In this document: in pieces, positions 45,171 to 55,770 of the stretch
Numbering within the stretch: position 1 is the first letter of the stretch
Layout: each line of letters starts with the position of its first letter
Origin: Sophora flavescens
Lineage: Eukaryota; Streptophyta; Magnoliopsida; Fabales; Fabaceae
Reading direction: 5' to 3'
DNA: 64,000 nucleotides
Assembly (NCBI GenBank): GCA_030762895.1
Contig: CM061068.1
Coordinates: 81,723,840 to 81,787,839 of the forward strand
Translations under genes and position numbers: made by a program
Notes under the pieces: model-generated
Told to the model about the DNA's origin: nothing
The model's input: only the letters and a program-made list of their open reading frames with translations
Database searches by the model: none

Positions 45171-46613
45171 GCTAAAATGCCTTTTTGGTCCATTATCTTT
45201 TTGGTAAAATTCATTTTAGTCCTTTATCTTTAAAAAGATTCATTTTAGTCCTTTATGTTTAAAAAATGACCCAAAATGGTCCTTTCTGTCATCACCGTTA
45301 AACCAAGTAATGGAAACGTCTGATGTGGCATTACCAATGTACCAATGTAAGGACGGCGTCGTTTTGACCTTTACTAGCAATTAAAATTAAAAGGAATGGC
45401 AGGAGAAGGCAACTTCCGGTCGAGGTAGGCGGCTCTAGCGGTTCAGGAAGGATGACGGAGGCGACGACGCACTGGTCGGTGTGGTGGTCGAGCGATGAGG
45501 AGGATGGGACGACGGCTTGTCACTGCAGTATCAGATCCGTATGGCGGCAGCGACTAATACGACATCTAGGCAGGTGGTGCAGTGGATCTGAACCGAAGTG
45601 GTGCGTGGCAGAGGGCGGATAACGATGGCGGGTTTCTGGATTTCTGGGTTTTTGGATGCAATGGGTTTCTGGATTTCTGGGTTAGGGTTTGATTCATTCC
45701 TTTCCCCCACCAAAGTATGACAAATTTCAAAAACCCAGATGAGAAATGTTGAATTTGAATGATTTTTATCAAAAGGGTAAAATTTTGCATTGCATCAATT
45801 TTATGAACTCTCACCATGTTTTTTATGAACTCCTGCCATTAATCATTGCATTCAAAACAGACATCAACTCTTAGAGGCATTTTGTCAAACTCTGAGAGTG
45901 CTTGAACCATGGGTGTCAACCGTTTTTCTCTATTTCCCAAAGTCAATTCAGGGGGCTATGGACCTGCCAAAACACCAGTTTATCTGAATATGTATGACTT
46001 GACACCCATGAACGGTTATGTTTATTGGGCTGGTCTTGGTATCTATCACTTTGGTGTAGAAGGTACGGTTATAGCTTAGATCTCTTGAATTATGGTCTTA
46101 AAATGTCTCTTAATCCAAGTTCATCAAGCACCCTTCTTTGAGTTCACACAGGTAAAAGGTGTTGAGATTTTACCTCTCGCTGGAACTCTAGTTCCTATGT
46201 TCTTTTTCAAATCTAAGAGTGCTTGAACTTGTGGATTATGTGATTGAGGTTGAGGATGATGAAGAAGTGGATTGGATCGATATCGTGTTTTCCGGAGAGT
46301 GAAACTCATTCGGAGTCTCTTGTGGATTTTGTGTTGTGTTGCACATCTGAAATTTTTAGGGTTTCTTTTGGGGGAAGAAACTCACCTGAGGAAGAAGAAG
46401 GGTGCCACTGTTTTTTTAAAAGGTGTCACGTGTCTCCACCTCATTGGTCAAGGTGTCACTTAAATTGTCATATAATGGTGTCATTGACGGACTTGACGGA
46501 AATGACAAGTTTAAATAACTTCTAAGAGTTAAAGGATCAAAATAAATCTTTTTAAAAATAAAGGACTAAAATAGATTTTATTCAAAATATAAAGGGCAAA
46601 AAAGTATTTTAGC
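45171..46613. mobile_element. Mutator-like element with long TIRs and captured gene pieces (Pack-MULE)
   Basis: The left end (GCTAAAATGCCTTTTTGGTCC, then repeated TTTTAGTCCTTTAT) is matched in inverted form at the right end (AAAGGACTAAAATAG..GTATTTTAGC), over roughly 100 bases. Flanks ATTTTTTAG and ATTTTTTTT are a plausible, imperfect 9-bp duplication. The GC-rich inside (45400-46440) has no transposase but carries a protease exon. The structure fits a Pack-MULE. Confidence 0.78.
45909..46078 (+). pseudogene. Captured first exon of a PPPDE/DeSI-like protease
   Basis: ATG 45909 reads MGVNRFSLFPKSNSGG, then PVYLNMYDLTPMNGYVYWAG and LGIYHFGVEG. This matches the N-terminal part of plant DeSI-like (PPPDE) deSUMOylating or deubiquitinating-type peptidases, including the catalytic His region (YH.GVE). 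A GTACGG donor-like site follows GTAGAAG, and the frame stops at TAG soon after. The catalytic Cys exon is not found, so the fragment has no activity of its own. Position and orientation inside the MULE indicate capture. Confidence 0.8.
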
Positions 46614-46982
46614 ATTTTTTTTACTTACAACCTTATTATCGGACAAGATTGTAGCCTAAATCGCAGACAAAGACGGTCTGCTCCGAAAGGACTTGAATGC
46701 CACCGAATAAAATCCCTTATTTCAATTATATTACTCGTCAAATAAAAATTCTGAAAGTGATGTCTGCCAAGTTTGATTGTTGTTATCTGGAAATAACGTG
46801 GAAACTAGAATAAATTTTGCATTGGGAAAATAATAATTCTGGAGTAAGATTCAATAAAATTTCTAGAAAAAACTTTAAACAATATAACAAAATTACTTTA
46901 ACAAATGATACCTGATAATTTTTTTAAAAGAGTTATGATATTTGTACATCTAATATCTTATATTTATACTTTTCTACACTTA
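46614..46982. other. AT-rich intergenic sequence
   Basis: I see no gene, repeat or terminal structure here. Confidence 0.5.
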
Positions 46983-46991
46983 TATATTATT

Positions 46992-47320
46992 GGATTAAAT
47001 ATGTTTTTAGTCCCTTGTTTTTTTTAAATGTTCGGTTTTAGTCCCCCGTTTAGAAAACATACTTTTTTAATTCTTCGTTTTTAAAATGTGTCAGAAGTTG
47101 TCCATATACCAGACATTCTCTCATTTTTCACAACCACATATTTCTAGTCCCTCATTTTTGACAAAGAATTGGTTTTAGTCGCTCGTTTTTTAAACGAAAG
47201 TATGGTGCAAGGGCCATTTTTGACATATTTTAAAAAAGAGGATTAAAAAATACATTTTTCAAACGGGGGATGAAAACAAAACTTTTATAAAAAATGAGGG
47301 ACTAAAAACATATTTAACCC
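46992..47320. mobile_element. Mutator-type MITE, 329 bp, perfect 9-bp TSD
   Basis: The ends are GGATTAAATATGTTTTTAGT and its inverse ACTAAAAACATATTTAACC. The flanks are TATATTATT on both sides (46983-46991 and 47321-47329). The inside has further TTTTAGTCCC words and no coding capacity. Confidence 0.92.
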
Positions 47321-47329
47321 TATATTATT

Positions 47330-48180
47330 TTATTCTCCTCAAATCAATCGACACCTAAAACACATTTCCTCAATACGGTGTAGGTACGGTGTCAAGGGGA
47401 TTTCTCTTTTTGAAATTATAATACCTACACGGTTGCAAGAGTTAGGTTATTTGAACATAAATTTTGATACGCATATGATATCATATATATTAATCTTTAT
47501 CACTTATTTACTTTTTATCTTTTTTTATATACACAATTTCAAAAATATACTAAAAAAAACAAAAACAACACATTATGATATCGCATTTGTATAAAAAATC
47601 ATTTGTCCGGTGGTAATAACTACACGGTTGACTATTATCACCGTGAACTGTTATGCTATTTAATCCAAATTCCGAGGGTGTACGAGCTAGCAACTAATTG
47701 TAGCACACGTCTATCCTCACATATGAGTATGACCTAGTCTTATTGCCGTGAAAAAGAGTTGGTAACAAAAGCGTAAGAAAGTAGAAGAACAAGAAAAGAA
47801 TGAGCAATTTTCATAGAGATATCAAGGCATTAACACACCAAATTAAAGGGCTAAAAAATGCTACCGGGGCGCGTATTCAAAGTTCAAATCTTTGACAATG
47901 CATGAGAGTTTTCGTTACGGTTTCTAACGTGTGCCGACTCACATATATATCTGCTTGTGCTACATCCCATGGTTGTGCTCCTTGTGCTACAACCTACGTT
48001 CCTACACAAATTCTGGGAATTCAATGTTTAATTTGTAAAGTAGGAAATATAAAACAAGTGAAATAGAAGAAATTTCTATGTAAATTACCATGAATCACTT
48101 GGAATATTCCTTGCATGAAATAATACGCACAAGTCACAGCCCACATTTGCTATATATATGTTTCATCAACATTGTTAACT
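47330..48180. other. Intergenic sequence, no feature seen
   Basis: The sequence is mixed AT-rich without open frames of interest. A TATATATATG word at 48152-48161 lies about 85 bases before the ATG of the next ORF and could be its TATA element. Confidence 0.4.
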
Positions 48181-48243
48181 TATAACAAGAGAGTAATCGT
48201 CCATACACAAAACCAATATAACGATTTGATCGAGAAGAAAGCC

Positions 48244-48372
48244 ATGAGTTCCCAAACCATAAGCATTCAGAAGGTTCTCCCTGTAACAAGGCCACCCCCT
48301 TACTTGAGGCCTCCAACCTCTGGGACTCGATTGCCAACTACACAAGATGTCTTTTCTCGGAGGCCGAGATGA
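48244..48372 (+). CDS. Small 42-codon ORF, possible peptide gene, unidentified
   Basis: ATG 48244 to TGA 48370 encodes a basic, Pro/Thr/Arg-rich peptide (MSSQTISIQKVLPVTRPPP.. ending SRRPR). A TATA-like word lies about 85 bases upstream. A donor-like AACAG|GTACTT occurs at 48400 and an acceptor-like TGTCTTGCAG at 49390, so a two-exon transcript with the stop in exon 1 is possible; the LINE fragment and Stowaway element would then lie in the intron. An in-frame ATG at 48172 would add 24 residues. The decayed paralogue at 44479 keeps the same start. I do not know the family, and the gene status is uncertain. Confidence 0.35.
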   Translation: MSSQTISIQKVLPVTRPPPYLRPPTSGTRLPTTQDVFSRRPR

Positions 48373-48522
48373 TTTCATACCATATTTGTAATTCAACAGG
48401 TACTTATTTGTTTTTTGAAAAACTGCTAAAAATATCATTAAATACATCAGGAGTACTCAAAAACTCATATACCTAAAGTTAGGAGCCTTGTTATAAATCA
48501 CATGACCACAAAGCCAAAAAAA

Positions 48523-48899
48523 TCAACCATTACTTACTACAATGCTAAGGCAATATACTAGGTCCATACACCAGTCAGAAAATAAAGTAATACTACCTTG
48601 AGAAGTTGCTGAAAACCATTTCCAAGAGCATACATTCACCTTATCCAACAAGTAAATCAAATCAGTTATATCATTTCCAACAACAATTCCATTTGAAAGC
48701 TCCCAAATACACCAAATAGCAGGATGCCACATAGATAACCAATCCCCCATATTAATCAGTCTATTACACCTTTCCCTAAACAGAACAAAGAAATGGATAA
48801 TAGAGTCCGCACAAGGGAAATGAACCCCCAACCATTGAAAAAAAAAAGGGACCAAAAAGACAAAATAAAGGGGCCTGCAAAAAGAGATGCATAACCGAT
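48523..48899 (-). pseudogene. LINE ORF2 C-terminal fragment (zf-RVT region)
   Basis: The minus reading, 110 codons open, has LGVHFPCADSIIHFFVLF, WHPAIWCIWELSNGIVVG and VNVCSWKWFSA. This is the pattern of the C-terminal region after reverse transcriptase in plant L1-type LINEs (W..IWCIWE.RN...F). The RT itself is absent. It sits between the small ORF's putative exons. Confidence 0.65.
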
Positions 48900-48924
48900 C
48901 AATATTATGGGAACTATCGAACTA

Positions 48925-49243
48925 CTCCCTCCGTTTTTTTTTTTTTGGTAATTTAAGATTTCTACATATAGATTAAGAAATCATTAATGTGTTTATATTT
49001 GTACCAAAATATCCTTATTTCTACCTTTAATTATTTATAAATTCCAACTACATTTACTCCATACCCCACTAATCATTTATGCACTTGGAAAGTTTTGTGT
49101 ATTTTCAAGGCATTTCAATTTAATTCTATTATAAGGGTATATATGGGAAAAAAAGGTCAAATATGGCTTGGGTTTATAAAACACCCCTTGTTTTGGAACA
49201 AAAACAAATAGCTAAAATTACCAAAGAAAAAGAACGGAGGGAG
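48925..49243. mobile_element. Stowaway (Tc1/mariner) MITE, 319 bp, TSD TA
   Basis: The ends are CTCCCTCCGTTTTT and ..GAACGGAGGGAG. The flanking TA occurs at 48923-48924 and 49244-49245. Internal sequence AGCTAAAATTACCAAAG and TTTGGTAATTTAAGAT extends the inverted repeat. The element is non-coding. Confidence 0.92.
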
Positions 49244-49249
49244 TAGTAA

Positions 49250-50030
49250 TCATCTGAAACACTCTCAATCCAATTCTAAATTATATTTTGCATTCCAATT
49301 TTTCTTTAAAGAAAAATTCTAAATTAGGTGCACCATATAACTGGCCTACTTTCTTAATTATGGTTTTTATGTTTGTATATGTCTTGCAGATTCATGTGAA
49401 AGTATTGGAACTAGCTAGAAGCTTAAATTGTTGAAGGTGAATGGAAGGTAGTAGAGGGAGAATATGCACCAGCTAATGTATTTGTTTATTTAATTCAATA
49501 ATTTATTAGTTTGAGTTAATTATAGGTGATCTGTTGTGTGTTTGCTTCTCATGTAACGGATTCATTATTTATGTGGAGTGCTGTAAGCTTTTATTTCCTT
49601 GTACTAGCTTGATTTAATTTTCATTGTATTTTCATTGTAAACATATTAATTAATTTGAAAATATATTAGTGATAAATTGTCCATGATTTTGAGTCAATAT
49701 ATATATTGTCATGCATGTTTGTTAATTTACTAATCTCAGCGCTCTTCTTTTAATTACAATAAACAACTTCATCTTGTTTTCTTCTTTCATTACAAGAAAT
49801 ATGTGGTGCGGATAAGGTTGTTTTCCTCTACAATGTCACTACATCAACCTTTCATGTAAATAATAGCAAAACAAGAAACTACATGCCAAATACGAGGAGG
49901 GAGATCCTCTCCATTTTTTCCTCTTCCTATCTCCTCCATTTTGTTCTCTCTATTTCCCCTCTATTTATGAGAGAGAGAGACAAAAATGATTTTGAATAAT
50001 TTAATGTTTTTTTAAATGTTAAATAAACTT
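49250..50030. other. AT-rich intergenic sequence
   Basis: Apart from the acceptor-like site at 49390 and a purine-pyrimidine-rich tract at 49900-49980, nothing is recognisable. Confidence 0.4.
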
Positions 50031-50034
50031 TGAG

Positions 50035-50400
50035 ACATTTTTTTTATAAACACTATTTGTATTAAGAAAAGGTACGTGGATACCCCAACCCATATACAAC
50101 TGAACACTCCATAATCATGAACCGTAGATAAAATACTCTTCCAAATCAGGAACAGTATTACCTTTACAAAAGACCAATAAACCAAAATAGTAGAGGACCA
50201 AGCTGATAAAGTAACCAAACCAACCACCGGATAAGACCTTCAAACGCCCTGAGCAAGAGCAAAATAACTGTACACAATCCACACAGACACGCCCAAAATC
50301 CAGAACACAGATAAACAACTAAAAAGAAGCTTGAACGCCTGTTTGATGAGAAGGTCCTTTGGCCCTCAATAACGAAACTATAGAGAAACACCCAAGCCAT
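50035..50400 (-). mobile_element. LINE 3'-end fragment, probable
   Basis: Read on the minus strand, the segment ends with CAAATAGTGTTTATAAAAAAAA, a short poly(A) after a T-rich 3' UTR, as in truncated plant LINEs. Its reading frames (Leu/Trp/Phe-rich) are not coding. Target duplication was not found. Confidence 0.4.
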
Positions 50401-51560
50401 AATATTGGTGAGTGGCGGCTATTACGGAACAATCACTATCGTATTTGAGTTGGGGACCTCTACATTCTCAAAATAAATATTCGGCTCTCTTTAGGAGAGA
50501 GATAAATACAAATTAGAGATTTATGTGGTTTTAGTATTTTGAATTCATTGTGCTTTTCATTGTGGCGGTTCATTGGGTTTCCTGGATTATCTTCTCCTTG
50601 GTAGTACTTATACGTTATTAGTACACCTATCTTTGTGAAAAAAATTCTCACTATTTTTGTTTATTTCCAAAGTTTTGAAAAGAAAAAAAAAATTAACATT
50701 GACGAGATTTCAAGAGAAATAAACAATTCAAGGATTTGATAAAAAAAATATAAAATATTTTACTATGGTTCGAGAGAAAGTAAGAATATCTACTCTGACA
50801 CTATAGAGGAAGTCGTTGAATAATCAAGAGTAGATAGCAATAAATGTTTATTATTAGTCCTTCCATATATTTATTATTCTTAAACTTTATAATAGACATC
50901 TCCACCTTGTAAATAATGGAGAGGATCCCTGCCCATCTTTTTCACGGTGTAAATAATCTTGCATGTATATAGAATTTATGAAGCGAAAGAGCTGTTGAGC
51001 TTTGTAAATGGCAGAGCTAGCTAGTTTCAAGCGTTAGAATGCTTTATGAAGTTGAAAATGTTTTGTATTCTTCCACGAAACATACGACAATTTCATGGTA
51101 AATTATTAGTACGTATATGCGTAGGAATTAGAACGCGTTTTGGACCGTACCTTCTAATTTTTTTGGTAAGTAAATGGGAGCACGAATATGGTTAGAAAAC
51201 AGAAAAAAAAACTAGTTTAGCTAAAATCTTTTATGATTTATCCACTAATTAATTATTATTATTATTTCATTATAAAGATTATACATTAGCGAAATGAAGT
51301 TTTCCTTTTAATTTTAACCATGATTTAACCTTTCTTTATCCTTTTGTATATATGTTAAAATCTTGTAATTTAAACATGCATGTTATGAATATAAGAAAAA
51401 AAAGGTATAGAGTTTTTCAGCAAATGTCCTATGTGGTCGATGTTTCCATGAAATGTGCTACTAATTTCGATGAATTTTACACTGAAAGATTGAGGGTTGT
51501 TTTGCTACGGTTGATTATGTTTACGTATGAATTAGAAAAATAAAATGGCGAACGAAGTCC
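50401..51560. other. Intergenic sequence, no feature seen
   Basis: The sequence is AT-rich with short spurious frames only. I found no inverted repeat or gene similarity. Confidence 0.45.
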
Positions 51561-51674
51561 ATACTTGGCTATTTGAAAACTAGTTGGTGCACACCTCTTA
51601 GTCCTATTTTGTTGCCATCTATTCCTTGCGCCGCTAGGGTGTGAAATGAGAGGAGAAACCCTTGCACCACCAGG

Positions 51675-52560
51675 GTGATACACGCCGCCTCTCTGGTGAC
51701 TGAGGAACGCACGCCGCCGTCTCTCTGCGCAACGTTTCTTCCTCTCCTCAAGCATCAAGGTTTGTTCCAACATCCGTCCCTGATCTTCCCCCTCAGAGCC
51801 GCCGCACAACAAGACATCCTCTGTCGTCCACCTCTGTTCTGCACAACACGTCCGCCGTTCCGATTCTGCAGGAGTGCGTCGTCCAGTTCTCTTTGGGTGA
51901 CAGTCACAGTCACTTCATGTCTAACGCGAAACCGATCTACCCATGGAGCTTTCTTGCTCGGTTCTCGTCCTTCATCATCATGTTTGAATGTTCCTCCGCA
52001 ACGAAGAACATTTGCTCAAGCTTTGAACAACTCTTTTGACATCCTTTTAAGTCAATTGCCTCGTCCATGTTTGAATGGTAATTCAATATCGATCAAGGTC
52101 TCGCAAGAAGAGTATCAACGTGGATTGGAGTGTTGTAAGAATAATCTTCATGGAAGATTGATTTTGTCGAAGGGAGATAAACCGCTTAAAGCTAGTGATC
52201 TCCATAGCAAGCTCACACAACTCTGGAAACTGATTAGCTCATGGAGAAGGATCTCTCTTGGCAAGGGTTGTTATGAATTCAATTTTTCATCACATGAGGA
52301 TTTAAACAGTGTTTGGGCAGCAGGGACTTGGAATGTATAGCCTGGTATTCTACGTACGATTATCACGGTGGACATCTGACTTCAATCTGAATAAGCAGAA
52401 GCAAACTCACGCTCCATGTTGGGTGAGGATTCATGAATTACCTCAAGAATATTGGAAGGATCCTTTTGAAATTGCTGGTGGAATAGGTACACCTATCTCT
52501 TTAGATGATGCCACTCGCAATAGAACTTTTGGTCACTTTGCTCGGGTTCTGGTTGATCTT
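51675..52560 (+). pseudogene. LINE ORF1 (DUF4283), 5' part, interrupted
   Basis: A 221-codon frame (51675-52340) has a Pro/Arg-rich N-terminus, then SFDILLSQLPRPCLNGNSIS, GLECCKNNLHGRLILSKGD and KLTQLWKLISSWRRISLGKG. This is DUF4283, the RNA-binding N-terminal domain of plant L1-type ORF1. After a stop at 52338 and a frameshift near 52365 it continues with APCWVRIHELPQEYWKD and RNRTFGHFARVLVDL. There it is cut at 52560 by an insertion. The zinc-knuckle part resumes at 62647. Confidence 0.85.
52552..52560 (+). other. 9-bp target duplication GTTGATCTT (left copy)
   Basis: GTTGATCTT occurs here and at 62638-62646, bracketing everything between. Removing the insert joins the two halves of the LINE ORF1 in order. 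Confidence 0.8.
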
Positions 52561-52747
52561 TTTTTATAAGCCAAAGTATATATTTAAAGAAAGTATTAGG
52601 TGTACTCTAAACTGTATACAAAGAAGAATACAAGGAACACCATTGAAAGAAAGTGTAAGTATCATACTGGTTGAACATAACTCAAACCAGTATGACTATC
52701 ACACTAAACAACACCTACTATAAAGAAAACAAAAGGCTTAGGATCAC
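52561..52747 (-). mobile_element. LINE 3' fragment, first part (split by Athila)
   Basis: On the minus strand this ends in ATATACTTTGGCTTATAAAAA, a typical LINE 3' end with poly(A), next to the 9-bp duplication. The other part is 62523-62637. Together they form a roughly 300-base 5'-truncated insertion. Confidence 0.65.
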
Positions 52748-54102
52748 TGGTCGCGCTGTCGCGCACGCGCCAAAAAGGACGAGCGGGTTTTGAAAATGTA
52801 GTTTAGGGCGACAACTCGGATGTCGTCTCTCAAGGACTCTTAAAATGTTATTTTCCACAAAAATAAGTTTTTTTTTGGGGGGGGGGGGGGGGTTTGGATT
52901 GAGATGCAATCAAAGAAAACAAAATAATGAAAACAGAGGAGTAAAACAATAAAGTTCAAAAAGGTTATCAAATGGCCAAAAACATATTAATGTATTGCTC
53001 TTGATTTCCCACTATCATAGGTTCATGCAATTTCCAAGCCCTAAGCAGATTCTTATCCCCTCCCGGTTGTAGCAACAATTTACAAACGAAACTATCACGC
53101 TTCTGAGATACATGTCCCTATTCCCGAATTAAACAAACGGGGTTAAGCCCTCATGAACTAAACGAACATGAACGTACACACGCGAATTAAACAAACGCGA
53201 TTAATTATAGGAACATGATATCACCAGAAATAAATCAACATAATACATTATACTCCTGAATTAAACAAACAGAAATATAAAGCATGGCATTGAAGAGGGA
53301 AAAGCATACAAAACAGGAAAATACAAGAACTTCAAGTATATGGAAATCAATTACAATAGATCAATCCTAGAAACTTAGTTCTCCATCAAAAACGAAAACA
53401 CACAAAAAAGAAATGTAAACAGAATAATGGAGAAGCAAAAGTCTTTACAAACTGTTCAGAACATAAATTTATACTAGTCAGAAATTAAGCCTATTCACGA
53501 GGCGAAGCCTTTCTCGCGACGCGATTCTTGTGAACAGTCTGCAACTTTTGGTATTCTCGCGAGGCGAACAATCCTTCGCGAGGCGAGGAACTGAAGAGTC
53601 TTCTTGTCACGCCCGTTATGAACATCAGGGGCCAACCGTGATGCTTTCTGACTTCCAGGATCGCGAGGCGAATGGATGCTCGCGAGGCGAGACTCTTCAA
53701 CTTCAAAACTGCCACAGCCGTGACCTTCAACACGGGCAAGCCGTGATCGTCTCTGACTTTTCAGGGTTGCAAGACTCGCGGGGCGAGACATACCAGCGGG
53801 CGAACCAGGGACCTTGCATTTTCTTGGAACAATCAGGCTTCGGGGTCGCGTGGCGAGTATAGCTTTCGCGGGGCGAATCCCCTGTTTCTTTATTCTCTTG
53901 CCTTCCAACTTATCCTGAAAACAAAGACACAACTATAAGTGTATTATTTGACTTAAAACTAGCTAAATTAACCTAAAACTACTCTAGAGACTCAAAACCT
54001 TGCTTGAGGACAATCTAATATAATTTGGGTGAAAATACGATATAATTTGCACAAAACCCTGGTCATACTAGCAATAAAACTAGATGAGCCAGAGGCTTAT
54101 CA
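52748..54102 (-). mobile_element. Athila 3' LTR
   Basis: This is the left LTR, 3' with respect to the minus-strand genes. It has an 18-base G run at about 52876, against six G in the other LTR. It contains a cluster of CTCGCGAGGCGA-type motifs at 53500-53880. Confidence 0.93.
53500..53880. repeat. Cluster of CGCGAGGCGA motifs in the LTR
   Basis: TCGCGAGGCGA, ACGAGGCGAAG, CTCGCGGGGCGAG and TCGCGTGGCGAG occur about eight to ten times, mixed with GCCGTGAT/AACCGTGAT words, in an otherwise AT-rich LTR. The same cluster is at 61908-62290. A related cluster (CGCCCCGCGAG) lies in the LTR fragments at 24930-25105 and 43750-43930. Confidence 0.85.
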
Positions 54103-55770
54103 AAATACCCCAAACTTAAACTTTGCTTGTCCCCAAGCAAACTAAGACTCAAAAATCAAAACGACTCAAGACCTGGCAAGCTTAAAAGATTCAATCAACA
54201 TTGCACAAATTCAAGCAACACATCAAACAGTTTTCTTCAATGTCTCCCCCCTTTTCAAACAAAGCAATCCCCACATTCATTTATTCTAAACATTTGAGAA
54301 TTTCATCAATCAAACAATCATTAATCTAAGAAGGGGATCTAAGTTACACACAAGAGGGAGATCACCAACTTCAAACAACTGCCTTCCTCACAAGGGCATT
54401 TAGTATATCACTCAATCACTCAGTTTGTGTCAGGCTAACAACTTGCACTCAGTTTCACTTTTCAAGAACACTTCCCAAAAATTTGATTTGCATCTCAAAA
54501 TGGTTCCCACAGAAAACATGCAAGCAACATCAAAAGGTCTTTTATGAGTTGTAATGGGGCCTGGCTAAGGGTAGGATATACAAAAGGAACTAGGCTGAAG
54601 ACCCTAGGAACTAAGAGAGCATGAACTATATTTACACTTTGAAATTCACTCAAGTTCCTTTCTTTATTTATTTTTCTTTATACTTCTGGGTGACTGCAGC
54701 CTTTTTATTCCAATATCCTTTTTGCAATTTTTTTACTTTTTTTTTTTTTTTTCATTTATACACTTTTTCTTTCATAAGCCTTTGGCTCCAACTTTTTTTT
54801 TTTATATATTTTTTTCTTCTCAATCCCAACAACATATTACACCTTGCAGCCACCCCAAACTTAGTTTCTTGCACCCATTCTAAGATTACATGCTCTCCTA
54901 ATCCTAAGATCGGGTTAACATGGTTTTCCAGATTTTTGGGCTTATAACATTAGGTTATCAAGAATTAACAGGCTAATAGGCTCAAAGGGGCTAACTAGGG
55001 AACATGCATTAGGAATTGGTTATTTTTAGGCTAAGTAGCTATTTACAAAGAACATGCCTAAATCATCTGAAGCAAACACATAATCATGCAACCCAAAAAG
55101 AGATTCAATCAAATTCAGGAAAGTGCAACTTGAAAGTGATTTTCACACAGTCAAAAACATGTTGGAGGCTCAAAACCTCACCTGGACATTCATGCAAATT
55201 GTTTGAAAGAGATTCTATCCCTAGTGTGCTCCCTATCACCCCAAACTCATCATAAGTCATGTCATCATAATAAAATCTCAAAGTTCAGTTTTCAATTTCA
55301 CATGGGAATCACTTTTCAAAAACAAAAATTTTTCAGCCTAGGGGGAATCATCACATATCAATCATGCAAGCAATCTGTGCAACATCAATCAAAATCTAGC
55401 AAACTTGCCAACAAAAGACTCAACACACAAATGCTCCTGAGCTTTTCAAATTATTCAGGAGCTTTATTCAAAGAAAAGGAAAAACTACAACTAGTTCCCT
55501 CCCCCACACTTAAAACATGCATTGTCCCCAATGAACAACATAATTATACAATCAGAGTGAGGGGAAAGGAAAAGAAACTCCCTGATCAAGTATCAGTGTA
55601 GGTTGGAGCATCCAAAGAGAGCTCCTCAACATTAGCATCCGCAGGGTCACCAAAGATCCACACCATGGAATGGCTTCAACCTTTGCCCATTAACCTTGAA
55701 GGTTTTGTTGGTACCTGCATCCTTGATCTCTACTTGCACCATATGGAAACACATTAGTAACAACAAATGG
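54103..55770 (-). other. Athila region between integrase and 3' LTR, non-coding
   Basis: No minus-strand frame of note is present, although many Athila elements carry an envelope-like ORF here. Next to the LTR the minus strand reads AAGTTTGGGGTATTT, a purine-rich tract likely to serve as polypurine tract. The sequence includes T-rich runs (54720-54830). Confidence 0.6.

Noticed and set aside
53491..53932. Long overlapping frames on both strands in the Athila LTR
   Set aside because: They come from the GC-rich repeated motif, occur identically in both LTRs and have no codon logic.
54621..54947. 108-codon Phe-rich plus-strand frame
   Set aside because: It is translation of T-rich low-complexity sequence antisense to the Athila genes.
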